Assembly: GCA_020152595.1 (NCBI GenBank)
Contig: JAIGNY010000132.1
Location: 738,001-802,000 of the forward strand
Direction of reading: 5' to 3'
Length of the DNA stretch: 64,000 bases
Source: Chiridota heheva
Lineage: Eukaryota; Echinodermata; Holothuroidea; Apodida; Chiridotidae
Shown one piece after another: positions 1 through 12,345 of this stretch (the first letter of the stretch is position 1; each line of letters opens with the position of its first letter). Both the position numbers and the translations under genes were made by a program. Below the pieces are notes generated by a model, which made no database searches, was not told where the DNA came from, and saw only the letters and a program-made list of their open reading frames with translations.

Positions 1-2091
1 TTCGATTGCATTTTGTTGAACACAAATGTATTGGTCACAAATTGAACCTTCCAAAGCAAATGCCAAGAGTTACTATGGAAGTGCATATTTACAAAATGTA
101 ACTATACTGTGGCCTGTTTTACACCCATAAAACCTGTGTTTAGTATAACTGCGTGCCATGGCAAACATTCAACCCAATTTGAGGGGAATATGTCAACTTG
201 ACTGATAATTGTATGATCTACATGTATTTACTGGAGTAGAATCTCTCTCAATAGCATTCTTTGACTTGGTGTGTATAGATTGATGTGTGTAGACCACTCC
301 TAAGCAGGTGTGTGTATTCTTGTGCAAAGGCTTTCACTGTGATGAGCATTGTTAAGAAGTTGATAATTCTTCCTCTTGTAGAATGAATATTGTCAGTGGG
401 CTGCAAGGGGGTTGGGGACCACTATCCCTACTTTTCTGGAAGTCTAGTTCTGACCCCTACTTTTTAGGGCAAACCCACTTTAGGTTCAAGTAAAATCACA
501 CAACAAGAATATTAAGATGAAAAAAAGATAAAATGAAAGTATTTAAGGATTTGCTTCCCTCTGCTTTTGAAAGTATAGGCGCCATTGAATATTGCCGTTT
601 AGATTATATTCTCAGCCAAGAGCCATCTTTGTCTAAAATTGCAAGACTATTTAAAAGGGAGTATTGCCATGACACTGGGGCATTTGCTAGATTATTTTGA
701 ATTTGAATGTTAACAAACAGGGATGTTTTGGAAAAGGATCCTGAAGGGGCCCATTCTTCTTCTTAAATATGGTTTACATTTATTGAAAGTGGGGGAAGAG
801 GGCCCTGAATTTAGAAAGGCTTGCATAACAAATTTTGGGTTGTTGATCAGAAGTTATCATATTTTTTTAATGGGATGATGGATTTTTTTTTGAGGGGAGG
901 GGAGGGGGTATGTCATGGCCACACCTTCTGCCCCTCAAAGTGATCCACATCTAATCTATGTGAAAGCAGGAATGTGTTATTTATATTAGACTTTCTTATA
1001 AGATCTTGACGATCCATTTAAAATTTAAATTGTCTGGGTGGTCTTGTGTGATTTACACAAGGCAGTACTCTGCATACATTGCACAGTTAAAACCATAGAA
1101 AATTGGGGCATTAAGAAAGGATGTATAGCTATTTTGATGACTGTTTGTGGTCCATCAGGAAGTCGGTGGTTTTAACTTTGATTTTTGATTTGTCCTCATC
1201 TTGAAAGCCTTTCATACCATGCAACCGGTCCTTTGTTCTGTGCCACTAGTCAGGCCTACAGTTAGTGCATACTCTCCTCATCCTAGGAGTTTTTTTTTGT
1301 ATCACCTGCCTCAGTATCAGAAGAATAAATAAATCAATAAGAAACCTATCATATGAGGAATTACCTCTATTCATGCCACCATTAACCTCCTAAACCCAGT
1401 GCAATAAAATTTGAATTACATTGTTAAGATTAAGTAAAAAAAATGGTTGCTTCACTGACAGGTGTTAGAAATGAACCCATGTATGCACAAGATCCCACTG
1501 GCCAAAGGCTGTTCAAGTTCACTGCAAGTGTGCCTTCATAATAATGGGAGCATGCCCTACTGATCACATGTTGACATTCTTGGGGTGGTATTTATACATC
1601 AAAACCACACAAAGGCTTCCCCTTTAAAATAAATTCCCTTGGACTTTGTAAGACTGGCAAGCAGCTGATTTAAATGTCCTGGTGTGACAAAGGAAATAGT
1701 GTATGGGTATGAGATATGCTCAATAGGTGAACACTAATTCCCATCAAGTCATGTATTCTATAATGTGACTTATACTTGCTTCATTGCCTTACATTGACAA
1801 CTTTTTCTTGCCTTGTCAGAGTTTCGTATTCTTGTGAGGTCAATCCTCATAGACGTGCATTTAAAGGAATATTCCCATGTTTGTTCGTAAGCTTTTATAG
1901 GAAAGAGAACATTTTTTAGAAACAATTTAGTACAAAAATCATTTTGATATGTTATTCATACCGCGAAATATTCAAATTTTAAAGTTCACAAAAAATGCCA
2001 ATAAATGAAAAGGAAAAGGATCAGTGAGACATCACAGCAACACATTCTCCCACAAAGTTTATGTATTTCATTACAATGTGATGAAAGTTAT
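1..2091. other. Unannotated AT-rich non-coding DNA
   Basis: I see no convincing coding exon, RNA gene or bounded transposon here. The longest open frames are short and lack splice context. A T/G-rich run around 885-908 and a few homopolymers are the only local features. It is presumably intronic or intergenic. Confidence 0.6.
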
Positions 2092-2099
2092 GTATTTAT

Positions 2100-3166
2100 T
2101 AGAGCTGTGAACGTTTAGGGATTTTAGTAAACGTGTACACGCCAAAAAAAGCGAGCGTGTATCGTGTACACGAGTTTAGTACCGTAATTTTCGAAGAAAC
2201 ACCAAAATTGCTCCAAAACTACGAGGCGAAGTAGAAAAATCGCGCAACCAGTATAGTAAAAGTACTGAGTGCATTACCCAAATAGACGCTGAGTTTTGCT
2301 TTCCAAATCGTAAAAAGTTTACTTGTACAGTATAAATCATCATTTTTATGGAAAATATGCATGGAAATTCAGTTTTGAAAGTTTGTTTGTTGAGTTTTGA
2401 AAGAACAGATAACTTCCTTTCAATGTCATTTAAACTCAACATCGCGTAACTTTTTAGTCCTATTCGCTACGGCTTTCAAAGTTCTGTAAAAATCTTGCAT
2501 ACTGAGGCCTATGATATACCTCGCCGTAAAACATTTCAAAACTACGCCACCACCACCAGGAAGTTCTGAAGTATCAGTCCTCTCGAAAAAAATGGCCGCC
2601 ATCTTTGCGAAGCATGCAGAATTTAAGCTCTGTTAAAACCTTTTTCTGTTTATTCATTATGCAATATTTTTTCTTTCTTGCAAAATTTATTTGACTCATC
2701 AGGTAATATTTACATGTAAATGTACTGATTGTCACAATTCAAGTGTTTTTTTATCGATGAAACGGGCGCTGATTGCGTGGGTTTAAAGCCTTATGGCCTA
2801 ACGTTAGGCCTATTGTTAGTTTCACTGTGTACTGCTGCACATTCGCGGTGCATTTTACAAGTTGAATTACTCAGATTTCGGCGAAATCAAAGTGCATAAT
2901 ATCCCCATTCATTAATGATTACTGCGCATTTGTGATTCGCACATTTAAAAAGGATTATGCTAATCGGGTTTACAGTTTGTAAAAAATCATTGATTGGAAT
3001 TTTGTCAGCCGAATGTGTGTGTGATTTGAATCATGAATATTGATTTTCAACGGCAAGACACTAGGCCTATAATGTATGAAAAACGATTACTCGCAATGAA
3101 GTTTTAGTAAACGTTTACAAGATTTGCGAGCGTGTAGCGTGTACACGCTAAACGGTCACAGCTCTA
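2100..3166. mobile_element. Non-autonomous hAT-type DNA transposon (hAT-1)
   Basis: The element begins TAGAGCTGTGAACGTTTAG and ends with the complement of TAGAGCTGTGACCGTTTAG, giving terminal inverted repeats with one mismatch over the first 19 bases. It is flanked by a perfect 8-bp direct repeat GTATTTAT (2092-2099 and 3167-3174). An 8-bp target duplication with TAG-starting TIRs is the hAT signature. Subterminal regions carry GTGTACACG palindromes and GCGAGCGTGTA motifs at both ends. The 1067-bp interior has no transposase-sized ORF, so it would depend on a transposase from elsewhere. A diverged reverse-oriented relative lies at about 35288-36000. Confidence 0.92.
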
Positions 3167-3174
3167 GTATTTAT

Positions 3175-3875
3175 ATACATTGCCAAATATACCCTTCTTC
3201 AATAACTTTTGGAAAATTATTTACAATAATACAGAAACAACCAATTAACATTCAAAGAAATACATAAACATTTGCAATGGAATTGCCTCTATGACATCAT
3301 CATACACGAATTCATCATACTGTACAAAAACTTTGAAATGCAATTGGGACATCTTTAAAAATCCATATCTTTTAGTCCTTAACCGGTTGAGGAATTCAAA
3401 GTAGTGGTTTTAACAAATGAAAACTTACTTTATACTTTTGTGTGGCCTTGCAGTGGATGGAAACATTTGTGCAGGATTCTGTACTTACTGTACTTGTATA
3501 TTAACAAAGGGGTAGGAAGATTTCAAAAAGTGTATGTGTGGGAGGGGGAGGGTGGGGGGCACGACATAGGGGCACTGAGAGCCGACCCCATGAATTTAGA
3601 TTAGAAGTGGCGCTAATCGGTCCTAGATTCCCTCCCATGGTAAAGCTTCAAATTCAGCCCACTTCTGGGAGAATGTCTTGAGAAGTAATAACAAAAATTA
3701 TGAAGGTTAACACAACTTGTGCACATTTTCTGACATTTAAGGGGGCGCGCTCTGGGTGTGCAGGGATCCGCCCTAATTCTCTAATATTTTCAAATAATGG
3801 AGCCATTTTTGCACTAGTTCCTGCATCATAATCAGTAATGCATGGGTATTTTTTATTATTTTTAAAAGGAAAATT
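3175..3875. other. Unannotated spacer with G-rich tract
   Basis: No gene seen. A purine-rich run of G blocks at about 3538-3560 could form a G-quadruplex on the plus strand. That is inferred from base composition only. Confidence 0.5.
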
Positions 3876-3950
3876 TTAGGTTTCTTCAGATATTGTTCTG
3901 GATGGTTATAATTTCCTCACAAAATGTTAACGTTTTTTAGAGACACTTAA

Positions 3951-5282
3951 CCCTTACTCTACCAGGGCATTTGAGATTACAAGTGTTATTTTAGGGAGCT
4001 TTTTGGAAAGGGGGCTTTTTAACAAATTTATGTTCATTTTCTACTGTAATAAGTTTATGTTATATAAAAGCTAAGACTTTAAACTTTACGTTGATTTGCA
4101 TAATTCTCTGGTGATTTATGCAAATTTATGCAAATGAGGTCATTAATTAAGATAATTAGATGTCCTAAAACTGCTATCATTGTGATATTCTGCTTTTTTG
4201 TGGCTAATTAGAAAAAAAAAGGCTTCAGTGACAGTTGGTACCGCATATGAAATGTCAACAAATTTGTCCAAATACAGGAAAATCCTTCAGAGAAATACAA
4301 TTTCAACTGTTTCCAAGGAAATACAAGGGTTGGGGGTGGAGTGGGGGTTCTGGCTTATTTATATTGGGAGGGGGAACCAGGGGAAATGCCATCCCCCCCA
4401 AAAAAAAACAAAAAAAATATGGCCATCTTCCAGGATCTAAATTGCTTTAAAGAAAACAATTTCCCCCTACATGGGACAGCTTGGCCCCACACCATTGGTC
4501 TCTTGCCCCAGCATTTGTCTCTTTCCAACAACATGGGACCTTTTCTCCTTAAATTTTTAATTCTACTCCACTGCACCTTAAGTTGAACCTCACAACATGG
4601 AATCGAGAATTTGCAAAATAGGTATATGGGCACTGTTGCACTACAAATTAAAGATTGATCTGTAAAGTTTCATCTAAAATTACTATAATAAAGACAATTC
4701 ATGTTTATCACGTTGAATTTTAGTGACCCATTTACTTGTTTATAATACTTACAAGTAAATAATCCCAGCTAAACTACACTGTTTTTGCTTAATTTTGAAC
4801 AAATCGGAACTAACATTAGCTATGCCTAACGTTAAGCCTAACGAGTAACGTTGGTAAGCATGAATTTTTAAAAATTACCAAATATCACAAAATTGTACAT
4901 ATTTTAAAAATAATTTAAAAATAATCACCAGGTATGAGGAAAATGTGATTTGATTTGGACAATATGACTTGTCTACATATTATATATAAAAAAAAAAATA
5001 TCTAAAACTATTTTCCAAGCAATTTTTGTAAATTTTTCAAAAATATGCATTTTTCGGGACATTTTAAACAAAAAGTGAAATTTCTGAATGTTTGGACAAA
5101 ATTTGCCGAAAAAAAGTGAGTGTAAACCCCCCTCAAAAGATACAGTTTTATGAAAGATCTTTCTGAGATCTTTGCAGTGAAACTATTTGCACCTTTGTAG
5201 AATTTTGGTAAGGTCCCGATTTTATTTTTGGAAAAAAGGAGTTTCAAAACAGCGATATTATTGTCGCGTGGTATAGTAAGGG
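3951..5282. mobile_element. piggyBac-like non-autonomous element inserted at TTAA
   Basis: TTAA occurs at both edges (3947-3950 and 5283-5286). The termini are CCCTTACTCTACC on the left and, read inward from the right, CCCTTACTATACC: 12 of 13 bases match. TTAA target duplication with CCC-starting TIRs is characteristic of piggyBac elements. Outside the insertion the sequence reads GAGACACTTAAGACAGATTG. That is matched by uninterrupted paralogous sequence at about 49601-49620 and 59685-59704, so the empty site is visible. No transposase ORF is present in the 1332 bp. Confidence 0.9.
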
Positions 5283-5823
5283 TTAAGACAGATTGAAGAC
5301 TAGTTTCCTTAAAAAGTCTACAAAACATTTAATATTTCCTTAGAAGATAATTGTAAAATTATATAATTTTCCACTATTCTTCAGTGATCCTCAAGTGTCT
5401 CTCGTAGCACTGGAGATTTAAAATCCTTAAAATTCTTTAAAATATTTGGGCACCAACGGTTGGGTTGTATCAGGCATGATTATTAAACTCCGCCTTTATT
5501 ATTGTGGTCATTTACATAAAGTTGCTACAGTATATAACTGACCAGACTTTTTTTTATTTAGTATGCTCAGTCAAGGAGTGTGACAGGATGTGACTGCATA
5601 TGGACATAGGGAGGGATGCCATGTGGGACATGGATGGGGGCCATTTGGGACATATGATATAATATATATTATGTGGTATACACCAAGGGCTGTATCAGGC
5701 ATGATTATTTTTTCCACCTTTTTTTCTTATTCAACAAGTCATTTGCATATAAGTTATTATATGAACTGACACTTTCATACATAGTATGCTCAATCAGGGA
5801 CTGATAGCTAGGATGAGACTTCT

Positions 5824-6815
5824 TATGGAGCATATGGGATGTCATGTAGTACATGGGGTGGGATGCCATGTGTGACATGGGGTAGGATGCCATGTGGAAC
5901 AGGGTGGAATGCCATGTGGGACATGGGATAGGATGCCATGTGGAAGTTACAGGGTGGAATGTCATGTAGGATATATGGTGGAATGCCATGCGGGGCATAG
6001 GGTAGAATGCCATGGGATGGGATGTCATGTGGGATGTGGGACATGGGGTGGGATGCCACGAGTAACACAGAGTGTGACATAGGTGGGATGCCATGTGTGA
6101 CATAGGGTAGGAGGCTATGTGGGACATAGGGTAGGAGGCCATATGACATGGGATGTGATGCCATGTGGGACATAAGTAGGATGTCATTGGGACATTGGGA
6201 GGATACCATGTGGAACATATTTGGTAGGATCCAATGTGGGACAAAAGGTGGGATGCCATGTGGGACATCAGGTGGGAAGCCACTGATGTGGGACATACTT
6301 TGGGATGCCATGGGGGACATAGAGAGAGATAGTATGTGGGACACAGGGAAGGTTGCTATGTGGGACATAGGGAGGGATGTCATGTGGTACATATTGTTGG
6401 ATCAATGTGGAGCATACATCTAGGATGGGATCCATGTGGGACATAGGGTGGGATGCCATGTGGGTCATAGGGTGGGATGCCATGTGGGACATATGTTGGA
6501 ATGCCATGTGGGACATACTGTATGGTAAAATGCCCTGTGGGAGATATGGTGGAATGCTATGTGAAACAAGGCATGGGATGGGATGTCATGTGGGACATGG
6601 GTGAGATGTCATTTGGCTAATAGGATGGGATCCATGTGGGACATCGGATGGGATGCCATATGGGACATATGGCGGAATGCCACGTGGGACAAGGGATGGG
6701 ATGGGATGTCAAGTGGGACATGGGATGGGATGCCATGTGGGAGATATGGTGTGGTGGAATGCCATGTGGAATGGAATGCCATGTAGGATGGGATGTCATG
6801 TGGGACATGGGGTAG
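5824..6815. repeat. Degenerate TGGGACATGGG minisatellite (copy A)
   Basis: Tandem, imperfect ~19-29-bp units built around GATGCCATGTGGGACATGG. Units vary in length and in the insert between GGGACAT and GGGATGCC. This is the oldest-looking of the three related arrays, judged by how diverged its units are. The array ends at about 6815, where sequence becomes single-copy. Confidence 0.85.
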
Positions 6816-6989
6816 TGTGAGATAGCGTTTTTAAAATTGGCCGGTTCATATGATATAGGATAGCATCGCAAGGTTTAATGTCCCAAAATCATCCAGTGCT
6901 GGACATTATTTCAAGACAGCTACGGTCTCTGATAACCAGTTGTGAACTCACTGGTTGCAGACCCACTAGATATGGGTATTAATTTGCAT

Positions 6990-7465
6990 GAGCATGCGAA
7001 CCATGATGGTATTTACCGTTCTAGTCATATTTGTTGTAATTATGATGTTAGCTGGTGTGTCCATGTTCATGATGTAAAAACGTTGAATTTCATTAATATG
7101 CATAGTGGGCGGGGCTTAATGTGATTTTGCTGAAAAAAGCTTGTAAACACGATATTTCAAGAATAGTAAACTGGATTCATGTCATATTTGGTACACAGAT
7201 TACCCATGGTCCGTAGATGTGCTCTGTTGTTTTTGATGGTGATAACTTGCATATTAATGAGCCTAATGTAAAAATCTTGAAATGCTAATGTTGTCTACAT
7301 ATTTATTGATCTGCATGGTGGGTGTGGTTTATGAATAGATATCCTGGAACAAATATTTCATCTTATGCAATGACATGATAGTAAATACAAATTTTGCAAA
7401 CTAATCAGCTTATGATAAAGAAACATCGGAACCACAAAACCTTTTGGTTCTGGTTACTTGTAAGA
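6990..7465 (+). repeat. Dispersed ~300-bp-unit repeat, copy 1
   Basis: Recognised by recurring blocks: GATGTTAGCTGGTGTGT, GAATTTCATTAATATGCATA, GTGGGCGGGGCTTAATGTG, a CACGATATTTCAAGAA-like block, and the terminal block CCTTTTGGTTCTGGTT. The same ordered blocks appear at 11200-12345 and in the split copy 36960-44325. The terminal block forms an imperfect hairpin with the preceding AACCACAAAACC. Function unknown; no coding capacity. Confidence 0.8.
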
Positions 7466-10433
7466 GGGGTACTTTTACTTGCAAGAAGGGCACTTTTTCC
7501 ATTTTTTGGAAAAGTGGGGGGGGGGGGGGTATGGGCCCTCAGTTCCTACCCCTGTGTAGGAGGGGGCAGGGGTTTTTATTGGTCTCAATAACAAATCCAT
7601 GCATAAAAGTAATGACACCTGTATGGTTTAAGAAATAAGGGTATAATACTACAGTAGTATTAACTTTGTGCAAGAATATACACAGTGGGGTAAATCCATT
7701 AAAAAAAGTGGGGAGGATGATTTGTAAGATTTGTAAGTTAAGGTGACACCTTCGGCACTAAGAGCGCGCAGCGATCGCTTTTCGGCGTGGAATCCAATGG
7801 CCTGCTTAAGGGCCCCTAATCCCCACCATTAAGTAATGGTGTGAAGGGGTGAAGCCCCAGAAGGGGTTCAGTGGGCGAATCCTCTGGAAGCTCTTGCAAA
7901 ATTTACATTTGAAGGGATAAAAAGTATGTCACAATGCATAGGAAGAAGGTATATTTATACAAGTCAAAAATCATGTCATAGAGAGCTATATAATACAATA
8001 TACAAAACAAAGATTCATGTAAACGCATAATGTGGAAATATAATATTTTATTGTTCACGTTTCAGTGCATGGATATAGGCCTATAGTAGGTCTAATATGG
8101 TCACTCTTTAAAAGATATGTGTAGTCTAAAAGAAAAATGTTTGATAAGCTTCCAATAATTTACTATGAATGTGTGTAAATTTTGTCAAACTTTTAAAACG
8201 AATCTGTTCTATATTCTGCCCTCTCCCCACTATGTCTCGGTGTCTTAGTTCATGTATTAAGTACAATATTGCACATATTGTTAATATATTATTAAGAGAT
8301 TATTTTGCATTTTCAAACTTTTCTCCAAAGAATGCCCTTTTTCTGAGAAAGTGCTCTTTGAAATCTAATTACATAATAAGCACTTGGAATTTTAAAGCTT
8401 GTTGAAATACCAGAACGTTCTGACCATTTGATGAATCTATGGCCTACCCTCTGGGGAAAAAAAAAACCTGATGTAGAATGTCGTGTTTCCATTTTCATTT
8501 TCCGAGGTGCAGGATTGAAGTGCCCTTTTATACGAAAAAACAAACCCCCTTTCAAAGTCCTGGCTTAGTCTATTAGGACTCATAATATACTCCAAAAATT
8601 CTACTGTTTAATGTAGGCTATTTGAAAACAAAATGTTACTGCAAAATTAACATAAAGAAACAGGCAGCTTTTAATTTATAAAGAACAGTTGGAGTTTTTA
8701 ATACAATTATGATTTTATTCTTCTTTTATGATGCAAGTTAGCAACCTAACTTTCCAAAATGTTAAAAAATAAATACATCTTCTTTCAGGTACAGGTTTAC
8801 ATGTAAAAACGTTTAAAAACATGGCTCAGTAACAGAAAACTAAACTTGCTTAGGACATTTACATGTACACCTGGCTGAATAAAAAGGAATATTATTATCG
8901 CTATGGTCCATCTCACTTGTTGAGTCAGGTTGCAACCTGCCTGGGGGTGGGAGTGATGGGGGGTTCCTGTTCTGAACCTGCTTTCTATGCTTCTAAATAC
9001 CTTTCAAAATGTAATTTATCACTTAATTGTAAAGTACCTTTGGCCCCAAAAGTGTGTGTAGGGGGTGGAAGGATGGGATGATAGTATGGATCATCCCCTC
9101 TTGTCAAAAAGTGAGGGATATATCCCTCATATCATATCCCCAACCCCCTGGATTTGTATCTATGAATATACAATTGCATATGATTTTGATGATTTATTTT
9201 TCATCAAGAAAAAATAAAAAAATAAAAAATAAAACCTATTTGTGAAGAGAAGGTTTCAGTTTAATACTGTATGTGGTGTGCTGTAGAAGTGACCATAAAG
9301 TGTAAATATATTTAGGGGAGAAAGGAAAAAAAAACTGAAAAATTAAAAACTTTAAAAAAATGGTTTCACAAGGCCTCCTTAAGATGCCTTTGAACCACCA
9401 ACACTTACAATCTTGAGTTATTCATTTTGTGATTTTCAGTAGTCAACATGTGCTATACCCTTACATTGACCTGTAGTGGAACCTGAATTGATATCAACAG
9501 GGAAATTCCTTTGTTCTGTAGCCATTCATAATCTAGGAATGACATCAGGGGCCAAGTTTAAGGGCATTGTTATAGCGTCCAGACCAACCATGTGGTTTAA
9601 CCATTCAGCTTATGTTTTGGACAGCTGGTGTGGTAGGTAGGTTATTGTCTAGGAGGTATTTGACAGTTAAATTTAATGGCAGTGACTGATCATTGGGAAG
9701 GAAAGCATGACACCATGAGTGGTCCTCCAAAATTTGTATTTGTTGGTATTGGTGTCAGACCATAAAATGTTTAGTTAACAATCTCTGCTTTTAATCTGAG
9801 ATTGCAATATTCTTAAATATGACCTGGGAATTATAAACATTACTGTTTGTATTTCTTGCATATGATATTATTGTATCATGAAATATTTTTCAGTCTGCAT
9901 GGTTTTACTGTGAAATGATATGTAAGAAAATATTGCGGGGTTTTCCAATACACATTTTCTGAAATTTTGGTTCGTAAATGGCACCACGTCCCCAATGAGA
10001 TGAGACAAGATTTTATGGACACATTGAGAAAATAATTGTTGTGTACCCTTGAATACACCAGCCACATTGTAGGGTTTCTGTATTTGACATTTAAAACCTT
10101 TTACATGGCAACATAGGTGGGTGCATTCTATAGCTCACAATGGTGATATGACTTTTCAGTTCTTGTATAATTGCTTCAAAGTTCACTAGTACTAGAAACA
10201 TAATAGTACTAGAAACATGCAATTATTTGTTCATCTTGGAATGTATCCACAGACACAGGTCATAGATCATAGAGCTGTAAGTATACTAAGTATGTAGTGT
10301 CTCCTGTATTAAATGACTAGTGTTTTGACACAAAACAACTCCTGTTAAATGATTTGACACTTCTGCCAAACTCACCTCTGTCAGGCACATGTATATACAG
10401 TATTTACTTTGAATGTTATACCAGCTGAACTAC
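7466..10433. other. Unannotated non-coding stretch
   Basis: No exon or bounded transposon recognised. There is a G10 run near 7517-7528. A GC-richer block at about 7741-7915 (GACACCTTCGGCACTAAG through GGTGAAGCCCCAGAAGG) stands out against the AT-rich background and may be a fragment of an unidentified repeat. A homologue was not found elsewhere in the window. The rest appears single-copy. Confidence 0.5.
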
Positions 10434-10828
10434 CAGTCCGGGAGCAACCGGAAAAACTGGATACTTCGAACTACCCAAAACATTAGGTACTTTGAAATAC
10501 CCCCAATATTGGGTACTTTTATGTATTATGTCATTGCATAAACCTACACATTAGACTAGCTCACACTAAACGTATGGGGTTTTTCATTTTCTGCTTCGGA
10601 TTGTCTGAAATTTCACTTGACACCCTGAAATTTTGCAGATGGATAGTAAATCGATATTCAAAACTTTTCGCCGCTGCTTTTTGAAATACATCGTTGCTTT
10701 TTTTGAGAAATTCAATAAGATAGACTATGAGCAATCTGTTTTATTGATTTTCTCAAAAAGCCTATTTCAAAATAGCCAGTTTTTTAGGTATTTTAAAGTA
10801 CCCTGTTTTTGGGGTTGCTCCCGGACTG
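10434..10828. mobile_element. Short TIR element (MITE), CAGTCCGGGAGC family
   Basis: The left end CAGTCCGGGAGCAACC matches the complement of the right end (GGTTGCTCCCGGACTG) over 16 bases. Further A-rich similarity (AAAAACTGG versus AAAAACAGG) continues inward. A 5-bp direct repeat ACTAC flanks it (10429-10433 and 10829-10833). Internally, repeated GGGTACTTT / AAAGTACCC motifs form further inverted repeats. At 395 bp with no plausible transposase it is a non-autonomous DNA element; the superfamily is uncertain. Confidence 0.8.
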
Positions 10829-11199
10829 ACTACTGTAGACTGAAGATTTCTTATTTTGTTTCCTGACACTTCAATAGTTGACAGATTTCAAAGCTCATCA
10901 TGGTTGTTGATTGTGAATGAGAAAATATACAATTGAGGTGGTGTTGTTACCTTGCAATTATTATCTAATTTCTTAATGTATGAAAAAAAGAGTCTTTTCT
11001 CAAAATGGGAGATCAAAAATAACAGAGTAGACTAGTTAAGCTTGCATGGTTTTGCCCTGATGTAAAACCAACCAGTTTTTAAAATACAAACCGGTTTTAG
11101 GCAATAAAACCGGTGTTTAACCTAATAAAAAAAAAACCTTTATTTTTTATTAATGAATTAAAATGGTAAAACCCCTGCATCTGACGGTGTAGTTTTGAG
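10829..11199. other. Unannotated spacer
   Basis: No gene seen. Around 11070-11130 there is a cluster of ACCGGTTTT / AAAACCGGT inverted motifs whose meaning is unclear. Confidence 0.45.
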
Positions 11200-12345
11200 T
11201 TCTGATGCTAATAAGATAATGAACCTATGCAGTCATGCTGGCGTGTGTACGTGTATATGTATGTATGTGTTTCTGTGACAGCATGCTCGTAAGCACAATA
11301 TCTCAAGAAGGATACAGTGGATTCATGTCATATGTGGTACACAGATAGCCTATGGTCCATAAATGTGGCCTATTTTTTTGGTGGTGATGTCATGCATATT
11401 AATGAATAGGCAGGGCTTAATGTAAATATCTTCAAATGCTCATATTTTAACAACTGCATTTCTGCTGTAAATATGTTGTTGTGGTGCCGTTAAACATCAA
11501 CAAACCAAACCAAAGTATGTTGTTAGCTTTATATGTTCATTGTATAAAAACCTTGATTTTTATTGATATGCACAGTAGGCGGGGCTTAATATGATTTTGC
11601 TGAAAAGAGCTTGTAAACACAATATCTCAAGAAGAATAGACTAGATTTATGTCATGTGTGGTACACAGATAAACCATGGTCTGTTGATGTGCCCTGTTTT
11701 TTTTGTGGTGATGTCATGCATATTAATGAGTAGGCAGGGCTTAATGTAAAAAAATTGAATGCTCATATTTCAAGTACCACATAGTCTTGTTTTGTTTCAT
11801 ATGTGGTATAGTTAAGATGTTAGCTAGTTTGTACATGTTCATTGTATAAAAATGTTAAATTTCATTAATATGCATAGTGGGCGGGGCTTAATATTGTTTT
11901 GCTGAAAAGAAGTAGTAAACACTGTATCTCAAGAAGGAAATGCTGGAATCATGTCATATTTGGTACACAGCCCATGGTCCGTAGATGTGCCCTATTGTTT
12001 TTGATGGTGATATCTTGCATATTAATGAGCAGGCGGAGCTTAATGTAAAGATCTTTAAATGTTCATATTTTAACACCTGCATGTCTGTTTTGTTTCATAT
12101 TTAGTAGAATTAGGATGATAGCTAGTTTCATGTTCATTTTATAACAACGAATTTCATTAATATGCATAGTGGGCAGGGCTTAATATGATTTTGCTGAAAA
12201 GAGCTTGTAAACACGATATCTCAAGAACGATTCATGTCATGTCAGATATTTCATGCAATGACATACAGTTTATACAAAATCAATCAGCATGAGAAAAAAA
12301 AAAAAGCATCGGAACCACAAATCCTTTTGGTTCTGGTTGTTATCT
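11200..12345 (+). repeat. Dispersed ~300-bp-unit repeat, copy 2 (tandem units)
   Basis: The ATCTCAAGAA anchor recurs near 11301, 11627, 11926 and 12219, so unit spacing is about 290-330 bp. Each unit holds GGTACACAGAT, GGTGATGTCATGCATATTAATGA and GGCGGGGCTTAATRT blocks. The array ends with the TTTTGGTTCTGGTT terminal block at about 12325-12338. One unit carries a 35-bp retroposed LINE tail at 11481-11515. Confidence 0.82.
11481..11515 (+). mobile_element. 35-bp LINE/SINE 3'-tail insertion with 9-bp target duplication
   Basis: The insert starts GTGGTGCCGTTAAACATC and ends in CAAAC-type repeats. It is flanked by the exact 9-bp repeat TATGTTGTT (11472-11480 and 11516-11524). The tail matches the 3' ends of the I-clade LINE copies in this window (27208-27235, 34061-34105, 57121-57154). 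It is best explained as an extremely 5'-truncated retroposition product. Confidence 0.78.

Larger units (their letters stand above)
3876..6815 (+). repeat. Composite dispersed repeat, copy A (with minisatellite tail)
   Basis: The segment shares its order of blocks with 49226-51514 and 59480-64000. First come short TCAGAAAATGTTAAAG-like modules. Next is a unique block running from GACAGATTGAAGACTAG through CTCTCGTAGCACTGGAG to GTATGCTCAGTCAAGGAG. Then comes a diverged duplicate of the last part (about 5690-5850), and finally a degenerate minisatellite of ATGTGGGACATGGGGTGGGATGCC-type units. Copy A is interrupted at 3951-5282 by a piggyBac-like insertion. Long open frames on both strands across 5705-6786 arise only from the repeat unit. 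Outer boundaries are approximate. Confidence 0.8.

Noticed and set aside
5008-5328. 106-codon minus-strand frame crossing the right end of the piggyBac-like element
   Set aside because: No similarity to piggyBac transposase motifs, and it runs across the transposon boundary into the host repeat.
7425-7465. Helitron 3' end (hairpin near the end of the ~300-bp-unit repeat)
   Set aside because: The terminal hairpin is imperfect and no CTRR end or A|T insertion site is consistent among the three copies.
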